A stretch of 6,177 nt of DNA from an uncultured Allobaculum sp. (GCA_948467695.1 CAOKFJ010000121.1:1-6177), one strand, 5' to 3'. Positions 1-6,013 are shown, numbered from the stretch's first letter. Notes: a model not told the origin generated them from the letters alone. Translations and numbers: made by a program.

Positions 1-100
1 TACTCAATGAGAACATGCATCGAAAGTACGAAGAATAGTTCACTGAATTCTTGGTTCTGGCCCAGGAAAAGCGATGTTTTTCGCATCCTGATTTACCGCA

Positions 101-134
101 TATGTCTGAGCCATATGTATGTCTGACTCATATG
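101..134. repeat. 17-bp tandem duplication
   Basis: TATGTCTGAGCCATATG (101-117) is followed directly by TATGTCTGACTCATATG (118-134), with 15 of 17 positions identical. The differences are at unit positions 10 and 11. With the preceding CA at 99-100, the block contains three CATATG hexamers (99-104, 112-117, 129-134). It lies just beyond the putative operon terminator and outside any gene. Replication slippage is the simplest origin, and no function is evident. Confidence 0.7.
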
Positions 135-138
135 AAGG

Positions 139-171
139 AAACGGATCTGGCTGCTCGAGTCAGATCCGTTT
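139..171 (-). terminator. Putative intrinsic terminator of the transporter operon
   Basis: AAACGGATCTG (139-149) and CAGATCCGTTT (161-171) form a perfect 11-bp stem around an 11-nt loop. Read on the minus strand, the structure begins 13 nt after the ATPase stop codon, opens with an A-run and leads into TTTCCTT. This is the usual shape of a rho-independent terminator, although the U-tract is short and interrupted. The position at the end of the four-gene set supports the call. On the plus strand the stem is followed by GGG, so termination in that direction is less likely. Confidence 0.72.
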
Positions 172-184
172 GGGTGATGCATTG

Positions 185-1276
185 TTAATCAATAGCTTTT
201 TCGGTTTCGGCATCGAAGAAGTGCATCTTCTCGGGCAGGAAAACAAAGTCTTTCTGATCGCCGGGATTGCACACTTCATATTTGTCTACGCGAGCGACCG
301 TCAGCTGACCAGCAGCCTGGAAATACATATTGTTTTCATTTCCCATGACTTCGGTGTTCTCGATTGTCGCGTGCATGATGTTGTGCTGGTGTTCGTCGAG
401 ATAGTTTTTTGCGAATTTGATGTCTTCGCCGCGAATGCCCATGGTCACTTTCTTGAGACCTGAAAGCTTTCTCTTCTGCTCATTGGTCAGTTCATAGCGG
501 CTGCCATCGCCAAACAGGAGGTATCCATCTGCGATATCGACGGTGAAGAAGTTCATCTGCGGAGAGCCGATGAATCCGGCAACAAACTGGTTTGCGGGAT
601 GTTCGTACAGTTCCATCGGTTTGCCTGCCTGCTGAATAACACCGTCTTTCATGATGACAATGCGGTCCGCCATAGTCATGGCTTCGACCTGGTCATGCGT
701 TACATAGATGGTGGTGTTTTTGAGTTTGCGGTGGAGCGAGGAGATTTCATTTCTCATGGACACACGCAGCTTCGCATCGAGGTTGGAGAGCGGTTCGTCC
801 ATCAGGAAGAGGTCGGATTCCTTAACGATTGCGCGGCCGAGAGCGACACGCTGACGCTGACCGCCGGAGAGGTTTTTCGGTTTGCGTTTGCGCAGTTCTT
901 CCAGACCAAGGATATGGCAAGCCCAGTCTGTTTTCTTTTTGATTTCGTCTTTGGGCAGCCTCATGTTGCTTAGACCATAGGAGATGTTTTTCTCAACGGT
1001 CATATGGGGATAGAGCGCGTAGTTCTGGAACACCATCGAGATGCCGCGATCTCCGGGCTTGACCTGGTTCATGAGTTTTCCGTTGATCCAGAGCTCGCCG
1101 CTTGTGATGTCTTCGAATCCGGCGATCATACGAAGCGTGGTGGATTTACCGCAGCCGGAAGGTCCGACAAATGCGACGAATTCTCCTTCTTCGATTTCCA
1201 GGTTGAAATCTGTGACGGAATTGGTGCTGTTTCCTTTGTAGCGCTTGTTGATGTTTTTCAGTTCGATAAATGACAT
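185..1276 (-). CDS. Sugar ABC transporter ATP-binding protein (MalK/MsmX/UgpC family)
   Basis: 363-residue cytoplasmic ATPase that would energise the permease pair encoded just upstream. All nucleotide-binding motifs are present in order: Walker [10 protein letters not shown] at 38-46, Q-loop Gln84 in [10 protein letters not shown], signature LSGGQ at 136-140, Walker B LFLMDEP ending at 162, D-loop NLDAKL near 165-170, and H-loop His194 in YVTHDQ. From about residue 236 a C-terminal regulatory (TOBE/OB-type) domain follows, as in MalK, MsmX and UgpC, and the length is normal for that group. The domain has GIRGEDI where many relatives have GIRPEDI. The ATG at 1276 is preceded only by a purine-rich stretch (AAGAGAGAAG), weaker than the GGAGG sites of its neighbours. 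The gene is last in the operon, 148 nt after the MalG-like permease stop codon. A hairpin and a separate palindrome lie in that gap, so it may also be expressed independently. Family assignment is very sure; substrate and any sharing with other transporters are inference. Confidence 0.97.
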   Translation of the reverse strand: MSFIELKNINKRYKGNSTNSVTDFNLEIEEGEFVAFVGPSGCGKSTTLRMIAGFEDITSGELWINGKLMNQVKPGDRGISMVFQNYALYPHMTVEKNISYGLSNMRLPKDEIKKKTDWACHILGLEELRKRKPKNLSGGQRQRVALGRAIVKESDLFLMDEPLSNLDAKLRVSMRNEISSLHRKLKNTTIYVTHDQVEAMTMADRIVIMKDGVIQQAGKPMELYEHPANQFVAGFIGSPQMNFFTVDIADGYLLFGDGSRYELTNEQKRKLSGLKKVTMGIRGEDIKFAKNYLDEHQHNIMHATIENTEVMGNENNMYFQAAGQLTVARVDKYEVCNPGDQKDFVFLPEKMHFFDAETEKAID

Positions 1277-1311
1277 GATGGTCTTCTCTCTTTCTTGTGT
1301 GGTGTGATCTT

Positions 1312-1323
1312 CGAAACGTTTCG
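1312..1323. promoter_or_regulatory. LacI-type operator-like palindrome upstream of the ATPase gene
   Basis: CGAAACGTTTCG is a perfect 12-bp palindrome centred on CG, the usual centre of LacI-family operators. It lies 36-47 bp upstream of the ATPase start. It differs from the AACCGG-type repeats in front of the binding-protein gene, so a different regulator is more likely. It resembles operators known for RbsR/PurR-type proteins. It fits the CcpA cre consensus only partly, because the conserved TG and C positions are not met. No convincing -35/-10 pair was found beside it, so promoter activity here is unproven. Confidence 0.5.
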
Positions 1324-1373
1324 CAGTCTGTCTTGCGCATTCTGCGTTTTTTTGTTTATCTGGGGGATTTCAT

Positions 1374-1416
1374 CAGCCCTGCGGCAGCTTCGCTTCAAAG
1401 CGATGCTGCCAGGCTG
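1374..1416 (-). other. Intergenic hairpin between MalG-like permease and ATPase genes
   Basis: The core is GGCAGC (1383-1388) paired with GCTGCC (1405-1410), then one A/A mismatch, then a six-base inner arm pair (minus strand TCGCTT with AAGCGA, the innermost pair probably open to give a small loop). An outer CAGCC/GGCTG arm (1374-1378 with 1412-1416) extends it across a small internal loop. It starts about 35 nt after the permease stop codon. Neither strand has a U-tract after it, so it is not a standard intrinsic terminator. A transcript-stabilising or processing stem, or a REP-like element, would fit this place between permease and ATPase genes. Confidence 0.6.
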
Positions 1417-1450
1417 AAAGAAAAGCGGTACGAGTAAGGTTGAGTGCGGT

Positions 1451-2302
1451 TTATCCTTCTTTGCCGCCGGTGGAAACCACGCCTTCGACGATCTGTTTGG
1501 AGAAGAAGGAGTAAATGATGATGACTGGAATAGTGACCATGGTGATGACAGCCAGTGTCATGCCCATCGTTGTGTTGTCGTTTGCGGTGATCGCGTTCAG
1601 ACCGATCTGGGCAGTCAGCAGATCGCCGGAAGTGAAGACCAGAGATGGCCAGAGGTAGTCGTTCCATACACCCAGGAAGGTGAAGACGGCGACGGTAGCG
1701 ACCACGCTTTTGCACATCGGCAGAACCATGGTGAAGAAGTAGCGCATTGGCGAGCAGTGATCGAGCTGCGCGGCTTCGTAGATGTCGTCAGGCAGCGAAA
1801 TGAAGGTCTGACGGAAGAGATATATATTGAAGGGATTGACGATACCGGGCAGAACATAGCCGACGATCGTATTGAGCAGACCCATCTTGGCGATGAACAG
1901 GAAGTGAATGGTGATGATTGTCTCCATGGGAACGATCATCAGCATCATGATCACGAGCATCCATTTGTCGCGTCCGGGAAATTTCAGTTTTGCCAGAGCG
2001 TAGCCGGCAAGGCCATTGACGATGATGCCCAGGACAATCAGGATCGCCGCGTAGAGCAGCGTGTTGCCCATGTACTGCATGAATTTAGTGCCAAAGAGAA
2101 TATCGATGTAGTTTTTGAAGAAGTCCTGCGTGAATGCGGGCGGCAGGAATGCCCGGATACTGTTCATGTCGGCGGTTATGGCTGCATCGGTTTTAAACGA
2201 GTTGCAAATCATCCAGATAACCGGGAACAGGAAGAACAGCGAAGCGAAGATCATCAGCGCTGTCAGTACGATTTGTTTACGCTTCTCGGCTTTGGTCAAC
2301 AT
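1451..2302 (-). CDS. Carbohydrate ABC transporter permease, MalG type (CUT1)
   Basis: 283-residue integral membrane protein, one half of the import channel. About six hydrophobic segments are visible, near residues 11-33, 80-104, 115-138, 143-165, 200-222 and 248-268. The short N-terminus and the end just after the last segment are typical of MalG-type subunits. The EAA loop that docks onto the ATPase starts at Glu176 (YEAAQLDHCSP) and ends near LPMCKS; the usual DGA is replaced by DHC. The start ATG at 2302 has GGAGG six bases upstream, inside the end of the preceding permease gene. The two genes overlap by 26 bp, so translation is probably coupled. The start fits the family length. Function is clear at family level; the transported sugar is unknown. 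Confidence 0.96.
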   Translation of the reverse strand: MLTKAEKRKQIVLTALMIFASLFFLFPVIWMICNSFKTDAAITADMNSIRAFLPPAFTQDFFKNYIDILFGTKFMQYMGNTLLYAAILIVLGIIVNGLAGYALAKLKFPGRDKWMLVIMMLMIVPMETIITIHFLFIAKMGLLNTIVGYVLPGIVNPFNIYLFRQTFISLPDDIYEAAQLDHCSPMRYFFTMVLPMCKSVVATVAVFTFLGVWNDYLWPSLVFTSGDLLTAQIGLNAITANDNTTMGMTLAVITMVTIPVIIIYSFFSKQIVEGVVSTGGKEG

Positions 2303-3248
2303 ATTCTGCCTCCGTGTCTTTTACAAACATTCTGCCGATGGATTTCATGCGGCGTTTATTGTGTCTGGGTTTATCGTTGAATTCATCTTTGTCGCGGGTA
2401 ACGACGTTCTGGATCACTGTCAGGATCATGACGAAGAACGCGAAGACGATAGCCAACGTGCTTGCCATGCCGATTTCCCAGTTGACGGTACCTGTTTCAT
2501 AGATGTCGTATACAACGGTGTAAGTCGAGTGGGACGGTCCGCCGCCGGTCATAACCATCGGCTGAACCAGCATTCTGAACGCGCCGATTGTCACGGTGAT
2601 CAGAACGAAGATGCAGATCGGTTTGATTTCGGGAAGAGTGATGTCGATGAATTTTCTCCAGGCGGAAGCGTGATCGAGATCGGCCGCTTCATAGAGCGCG
2701 GGGTTGATGCCCTGCAGTGCGCCAAGGAAGATGATCATCTGATAGCCCATGCCCTGCCATACCGACATGAAGGCGATGGATGGAAGCGCCTGCGAAGCGG
2801 AGTTGATGAAGGGCTGCGCTTCGATGCCGAAGAACCCGAGAATCGCGTTCATGATGCCTTCAGGCGAGTAGATCTGAATCCAGAGGTTGGAGACAACCGC
2901 CAGAGACATAACAACCGGAATGAAGAAGGCGACCTTGAAGTACTTCTTGCAGTAGGTGACCTTATTGATCAGCATCGCCAGTCCCAGCGCGCCAAGACAC
3001 TGGCAGGGAACGATGATCAAAACGAATTTAACCGTGTTGAGAAATGCCATCACGAAGTCTTCATCCTGGAACACTTCGAAGTAGTTCGACAATCCCGTGA
3101 AATGGATAAGGTTTGGATTCAGCGCGAAGAAATCGGTAAAGCTGAAGACCAAAGTCAGGATCATCGGAAGAAACAGAAAGATGCAAAGCAGCACCAGCGC
3201 GGGACCGAAGAAGCTCATCCCGAGCAGCGACTGACTCTTTTTAGTCAT
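2277..3248 (-). CDS. Carbohydrate ABC transporter permease, MalF type (CUT1)
   Basis: 323-residue integral membrane protein that pairs with the MalG-type subunit. Hydrophobic segments lie near residues 10-35, 70-95, 105-127, 155-178, 208-232 and 258-281. The first is followed by the YFEVF-type periplasmic loop seen in this family. The EAA loop begins at Glu187 (YEAADLDHASAW) and ends at LPEIKP; it has His in place of the usual Gly of the DGA motif, as its partner also does. After the last membrane segment there is an unusually long charged tail of about 40 residues, rich in Lys and Arg and then acidic, whose final codons overlap the next gene. The ATG at 3248 has AGAGGA seven bases upstream. 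It follows the binding-protein stop by 42 nt with no terminator between, so the genes are co-transcribed. Confidence 0.96.
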   Translation of the reverse strand: MTKKSQSLLGMSFFGPALVLLCIFLFLPMILTLVFSFTDFFALNPNLIHFTGLSNYFEVFQDEDFVMAFLNTVKFVLIIVPCQCLGALGLAMLINKVTYCKKYFKVAFFIPVVMSLAVVSNLWIQIYSPEGIMNAILGFFGIEAQPFINSASQALPSIAFMSVWQGMGYQMIIFLGALQGINPALYEAADLDHASAWRKFIDITLPEIKPICIFVLITVTIGAFRMLVQPMVMTGGGPSHSTYTVVYDIYETGTVNWEIGMASTLAIVFAFFVMILTVIQNVVTRDKDEFNDKPRHNKRRMKSIGRMFVKDTEAEYVDQSREA

Positions 3249-3290
3249 AACGTTGTCCTCTCATTTTGATTGATGAAATTGAATCGGCAG

Positions 3291-4613
3291 TTACTGCCCG
3301 GTGTAGCGTTTGAGTTTTTTGTTGATGCGGTTGACCGCTTTGTCCATGGTTTCTTTGGTATCGTGTCCGGAAAGAACACTGTTTTCGAGAACCTGCTGGA
3401 CAGAAGTGCTCACCTGCGGATAAACCGGTGTTTTGGATCGCGGATGTCCATACGTGGACAGCTGATCGTAAAGCGCTTTGTAGTTGGGATCGCTGGTGAA
3501 CAGATCGTTTGTTTCGTAGGCTGCCCATGTGCTCGGCATCGAGTTTGTCTTTTCCATCAGACGAATCGAACTGTCGACACCGCTCATGTACTGCACAAGC
3601 GCTGTCGCTCCATCGATGTTGTCTGTGCCCGAGCTTGCCGCAAACGCCCAGCTTCCGGTCGGCGTATAACGTCCGCCATCCCAGTTGTCGCTGACTACAT
3701 ACGGCGCGACGCCAAGATTGATGTCCGGATAGTTGGACGTGATGTTGTTGACTGCCCATGCTCCGTCGAATTTGAATGCGGCGCGACCGCTTTCGAACAG
3801 ATCCTGAATAGCAACCGGAGACATATAGCCGTCTGCGACGAGCGTTTTGAAGAATTCGACGGTCTCGGCATTTTCTTCAGAGTTGAAAACACCGTCGACT
3901 GTAAGACCATCTTCGCTAACGAAATCTCCGCCATTGCTCCAGAAGAACGGCGCGTAGAAGTAGATCGTCGCCTCGCCTGCCGGGAAAGTCATATCGATCG
4001 GATAGCCTCCAAGTTCGTCTGTGATCGGTTTGACCTTGGCGAGAATTTCCAGGAACTCGCTCCATGTCCAGGGGTGTGCCTTATCGGGAATCTCGACACC
4101 GGCTTTTTCCAGAATGTCCTTGTTGACATACAGTCCGACACTCGACTCCATCGCGCCAAGCGCGTACAGTTTTCCATCCACTGTTCCCTGCTCGATGATC
4201 GAGGGAAGATAGACATCTCTTTGCTCATCGCTGAGCGGCGAAAGCGGCTGGATGATGCCGTTAGCAGCATATGCCGAAATGTTCGGACCATCGACAGTGA
4301 TGACATCCGGCAGATCGCCCGACATGACCGAAGCGTTGATCTTGTCGGCATAACCGCCGCCCGAATCGTTTCGCGGTACGAATTCGATGTCCGCAAAATA
4401 CTTGCCGTCATATTCTTTGTTAAACGCATCGACCGATTCGCGATACGCCTGACCTTCGTCAGTATCTTCGATCGAATGAACCCAAATGCTTAAATACTCT
4501 TCCCCTTCGTCAAAACCGGGGCGATCGCCCGGATGAACGACCATTGATGTACAACCGCCAAGCATGACGCCGGCAAGCAGCGCGGCGATGGCGGATTTGA
4601 ACTTGTGCTTCAT
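3291..4613 (-). CDS. Sugar-binding lipoprotein of the CUT1 ABC transporter
   Basis: 440-residue extracellular solute-binding protein anchored to the membrane. The N-terminus is a lipoprotein signal: positive MKHKFK, a hydrophobic stretch, and lipobox LGGC with the lipidated Cys at residue 21. The rest has the layout of family 1/8 sugar-binding proteins, with GDLPDVITVDG near 99-109, Gly/Trp-rich segments (FFWSNGGDF near 223-231; FDGAWAVNN at 282-290; TPTGSWAFAASSG at 317-329) and several Trp residues that could stack on a sugar. The frame stays open upstream to an ATG at 4715, but that start would run through the predicted promoter and lacks the signal-peptide arrangement. ATG 4613 has a strong GGAGGAG site, so it is chosen. 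First gene of the operon, driven by the promoter at 4665-4693. The ligand cannot be read from the sequence. Confidence 0.95.
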   Translation of the reverse strand: MKHKFKSAIAALLAGVMLGGCTSMVVHPGDRPGFDEGEEYLSIWVHSIEDTDEGQAYRESVDAFNKEYDGKYFADIEFVPRNDSGGGYADKINASVMSGDLPDVITVDGPNISAYAANGIIQPLSPLSDEQRDVYLPSIIEQGTVDGKLYALGAMESSVGLYVNKDILEKAGVEIPDKAHPWTWSEFLEILAKVKPITDELGGYPIDMTFPAGEATIYFYAPFFWSNGGDFVSEDGLTVDGVFNSEENAETVEFFKTLVADGYMSPVAIQDLFESGRAAFKFDGAWAVNNITSNYPDINLGVAPYVVSDNWDGGRYTPTGSWAFAASSGTDNIDGATALVQYMSGVDSSIRLMEKTNSMPSTWAAYETNDLFTSDPNYKALYDQLSTYGHPRSKTPVYPQVSTSVQQVLENSVLSGHDTKETMDKAVNRINKKLKRYTGQ

Positions 4614-4616
4614 ATG

Positions 4617-4623
4617 CTCCTCC
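4617..4623 (-). promoter_or_regulatory. Ribosome binding site deciding the binding-protein start
   Basis: GGAGGAG on the minus strand, with the GGAGG core five bases before ATG 4613. It supports this start over the in-frame ATG at 4715, which lies upstream of the predicted transcription start and so would not be on the mRNA. Confidence 0.88.
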
Positions 4624-4633
4624 GTTTTGTGTG

Positions 4634-4657
4634 TACCGGTTAAGTTACCGGTTACTT
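4634..4657. promoter_or_regulatory. Operator repeats, promoter-downstream pair
   Basis: Two tandem 12-bp units, TACCGGTTAAGT (4634-4645) and TACCGGTTACTT (4646-4657), share a CCGG-centred core. They begin directly at the predicted operon start point (about 4658) and cover roughly +1 to +25 of the transcript. A LacI-type repressor bound here would block initiation or elongation. The same motif appears three times upstream of the promoter, and its CG centre suits the divergently encoded LacI-family protein. Confidence 0.75.
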
Positions 4658-4664
4658 TAGCTGT

Positions 4665-4693
4665 AGTATACGGTCGCCTAAAATGGGTGTCAA
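4665..4693 (-). promoter_or_regulatory. Strong sigma-A-type promoter of the transporter operon
   Basis: On the minus strand, TTGACA (4693-4688) and TATACT (4670-4665) are separated by exactly 17 bp. The -35 box is a perfect match and the -10 box matches 5 of 6. The predicted start point is an A near 4658, giving a leader of about 45 nt to ATG 4613. Operator repeats lie on both sides and a cre-consensus site lies just upstream, as expected for a strong promoter that is held off until the sugar is present. Confidence 0.88.
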
Positions 4694-4697
4694 CAGT

Positions 4698-4712
4698 TTG
4701 AAAGCGATTTCT
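4698..4712. promoter_or_regulatory. CcpA cre-like site
   Basis: TTGAAAGCGATTTCT matches the published cre consensus WTGNAANCGNWNNCW at all 15 positions. Its centre is about 47 bp upstream of the predicted operon start, immediately beyond the -35 box. In Bacillota this would place the operon under CcpA carbon catabolite control. The position upstream of -35 leaves open whether the effect is repression, interference with the flanking operators, or activation. The match is visible; binding is inferred. Confidence 0.65.
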
Positions 4713-4722
4713 CAAATTTCTC

Positions 4723-4760
4723 GTAACCGGTTACTTAACCGATTGCAAAACCGATTACTT
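4723..4760. promoter_or_regulatory. Operator repeats, promoter-upstream triplet
   Basis: Three tandem 12-bp units in one direction: AACCGGTTACTT (4725-4736), AACCGATTGCAA (4737-4748) and AACCGATTACTT (4749-4760). The first unit with two bases before it makes GTAACCGGTTAC (4723-4734), a perfect palindrome centred on CG. The array lies about 67-102 bp upstream of the predicted operon start and overlaps the best regulator promoter. It is the likely main binding region for the LacI-family protein encoded next to it, which could act on both promoters from here. Confidence 0.78.
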
Positions 4761-4771
4761 ATGGATAAACT
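4743..4771 (+). promoter_or_regulatory. Candidate promoter of the regulator gene
   Basis: TTGCAA (4743-4748) and TAAACT (4766-4771) are separated by 17 bp, each matching its sigma-A consensus at 4 of 6 positions. The -35 box lies inside the second unit of the upstream operator triplet, which would give autorepression. The predicted start near 4778 leaves a leader of about 165 nt. A TATATA at 4800-4805 is an alternative -10 box but has no good -35 partner. Confidence 0.4.
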
Positions 4772-4930
4772 GAATTCATCCAAACCTGTTTTCTATCCCT
4801 ATATATAGTCGATCACGATACGACGCATCATCAAATTCCTAGTAAGCACCGCTTGCCCTATGCCAGTGACGATCAGAATCTGATGAGCATCCATCTTCCA
4901 TCGAACTCGAGATAGAGACATGAATGAATC

Positions 4931-4936
4931 AAAGGA
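4931..4936 (+). promoter_or_regulatory. Ribosome binding site deciding the regulator start
   Basis: AAAGGA lies seven bases before ATG 4944. The in-frame ATG at 4920 has only GAGATAGAG before it and would add eight residues ahead of the usual LacI-family N-terminus, so 4944 is preferred. Confidence 0.65.
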
Positions 4937-4943
4937 ATCGAAT

Positions 4944-5996
4944 ATGCCAAAACAGAAAGTAACTTTTGCGGACATTGCCGCCAGAACCGGATTTTCCAAA
5001 ACGACAATTTCCCGCTTCTTCAACAACCGTGACTCCCTGACGCTTGAAAATCAGGAAATCATCCAAAAAGCTCTCGATGAACTTGGCTATCAGGAAAACA
5101 AACTCGCCAAAGTTCTTGCCAATGGACAGACTGAATTTATCGGAATCGTCATTCCAAACCTCTATCTTTCCTATTACGCCGAAATGCTCGATCTCATTCT
5201 TTCCACCTATGAAGACTTCGGCTACAAATTTCTTGTCTTCCTGGGCAACGACAAAAAAGAGATCGAACAGAAATACATCAGCGAACTGCTCGCCTATAAA
5301 ATCGAAGGACTTATCGTTCTCTCGCACACCATCTCTTCGAAAGAACTCGCGCAGTTCGATCTGCCGATCGTTACCATCGAACGCGAGAGCAACGGCATCT
5401 GCGGCGTGACCACAAACAACGAACTCGGCGGACGTCTTGCCGCAAAAATGTTAGCGCAGGCAGGCGCGCAGGAACTCGTTCACATCAATGCCTTCTTCCC
5501 CGAATCGTCCCCCGCACATGGACGTATCACCGGTTTCTTTGAAGAAGCTGAAAAACTCGAACTGCCCTGCTCCATGATCCGCGGCGAATTCGGCTCCTCC
5601 TATCAGGATGTAAAAGCCGAGATGGGCCGCATCTTTGATCAGGTCATGGAAAAGCGAGATGAGAATGTGATCACCGGTTTCTTCCTTGCCAACGATACGT
5701 ACGCCAACCTCTTTCTCAATCTCGTCATCCGTCACTTCAAAGCCCTGCCACCAAACATTAAAATCGTCGGATTTGACGGTTCCACACAGTCATCTGATGC
5801 GATCATTCCCTTCTCGACAATTGCGCAGCAGAAAAAAGAAATGGTGCATGAAGCCATGAAACTGCTTGTGCGTCAGATTGAAGGACGCAAAAAAAGACGC
5901 CCTGAGCGTCTTAAAGAACCTGTTCATATTGAAATTGATCCGGTACGCGTCGATCGTGACACAACTCGTCATGGGTGGAAGACAAGCGATTTTTAA
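4944..5996 (+). CDS. LacI-family transcriptional regulator
   Basis: 350-residue sugar-responsive DNA-binding protein, normal length for the family. The N-terminal helix-turn-helix is clear (TFADIAARTGFSKTTISRFF, residues 7-26). The hinge helix follows near 52-60 (NKLAKVLAN); Leu58 sits where LacI has the Leu that inserts at the central CG of the operator. The effector domain begins at IGIVIPN (66-72) and shows family marks: RITGF at 194-198, LAND at 248-251 and VGFDGS at 275-280. The C-terminus carries about ten residues beyond the usual end (TRHGWKTSDF). An in-frame ATG at 4920 would give 358 residues but has a poorer ribosome binding site. The gene is divergent from the transporter operon, so it most likely represses that operon through the AACCGG-type repeats and itself through the upstream set. 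The inducer is presumably the imported sugar or a derivative, not identified here. Confidence 0.95.
   Translation: MPKQKVTFADIAARTGFSKTTISRFFNNRDSLTLENQEIIQKALDELGYQENKLAKVLANGQTEFIGIVIPNLYLSYYAEMLDLILSTYEDFGYKFLVFLGNDKKEIEQKYISELLAYKIEGLIVLSHTISSKELAQFDLPIVTIERESNGICGVTTNNELGGRLAAKMLAQAGAQELVHINAFFPESSPAHGRITGFFEEAEKLELPCSMIRGEFGSSYQDVKAEMGRIFDQVMEKRDENVITGFFLANDTYANLFLNLVIRHFKALPPNIKIVGFDGSTQSSDAIIPFSTIAQQKKEMVHEAMKLLVRQIEGRKKRRPERLKEPVHIEIDPVRVDRDTTRHGWKTSDF
5889..5912 (-). terminator. Terminator-like hairpin on the minus strand inside the regulator gene
   Basis: AAGACGC (5894-5900) and GCGTCTT (5906-5912) form a 7-bp stem with a 5-nt loop. On the minus strand the stem runs into seven consecutive T (opposite A at 5889-5895), the textbook form of an intrinsic terminator. 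It lies within the last 110 bases of the regulator coding sequence, where the same bases encode the basic stretch GRKKRRPERLK. It would stop transcripts entering from the right flank. No convergent gene is visible, so chance is possible. Confidence 0.5.
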
Positions 5997-5997
5997 C

Positions 5998-6013
5998 GAT
6001 ATTCCTGAATATC
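5998..6013 (+). terminator. Weak hairpin after the regulator stop codon
   Basis: GATATT (5998-6003) and AATATC (6008-6013) pair around CCTG, starting one base after the stop codon. The stem is short and AT-rich and is not followed by a T-run, so it is only a poor candidate for the regulator's terminator. Confidence 0.2.

Larger units (their letters stand above)
1..184. other. Left flank, no supported gene
   Basis: No gene can be supported here. A plus-strand frame is open from the window edge to a TGA at 122-124 (about 40 codons). A minus-strand frame starting with ATG at 114 gives a 24-residue peptide. Neither has a ribosome binding site or a recognisable protein pattern. The only structures seen are a 17-bp tandem duplication (101-134) and the hairpin at 139-171. 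The bases before position 100 could be the tail of a gene outside the window, but that cannot be decided from this sequence. Confidence 0.5.
4614..4943. other. 330-bp divergent control region
   Basis: Gene-free stretch between the binding-lipoprotein gene and the LacI-family regulator. From the operon side it holds a ribosome binding site, two 12-bp operator repeats, a near-ideal sigma-A promoter, a cre-consensus site and three more operator repeats that overlap a weaker plus-strand promoter. The remaining 4772-4930 is an apparent leader of about 150 bp before the regulator. Only a TATATA stretch (4800-4805) and a small ATCAG/CTGAT inverted repeat (4872-4884) are visible in it, with no recognised riboswitch or small gene. 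Confidence 0.8.

Noticed and set aside
41..114. 24-residue minus-strand peptide beginning MAQTYAVNQ
   Set aside because: No ribosome binding site, start inside the tandem duplication, and beyond the operon terminator; no family resemblance.
1322..1353. Plus-strand CGCAG/CTGCG stem followed by seven T, a possible terminator
   Set aside because: The stem is only 5 bp with a 15-nt loop, or 4 bp in the alternative fold, and no plus-strand gene precedes it.
2115..4493. Two long plus-strand open frames (2115-3269 and 3270-4493) lying antisense to the permease and binding-protein genes
   Set aside because: They are mirror frames of well-supported genes with clear family motifs. They lack ribosome binding sites and recognisable domains, and arise because the sense genes rarely use codons whose complements are stops.
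4614..4715. Upstream in-frame start at 4715 for the binding protein
   Set aside because: It would place the promoter and operator repeats inside the gene and put 34 odd residues before a complete lipoprotein signal; ATG 4613 has an excellent ribosome binding site.
4872..4884. ATCAG/CTGAT inverted repeat in the regulator leader as an operator or attenuator
   Set aside because: Only 5 bp with a 3-nt loop, no T-run and no second structure; expected by chance.
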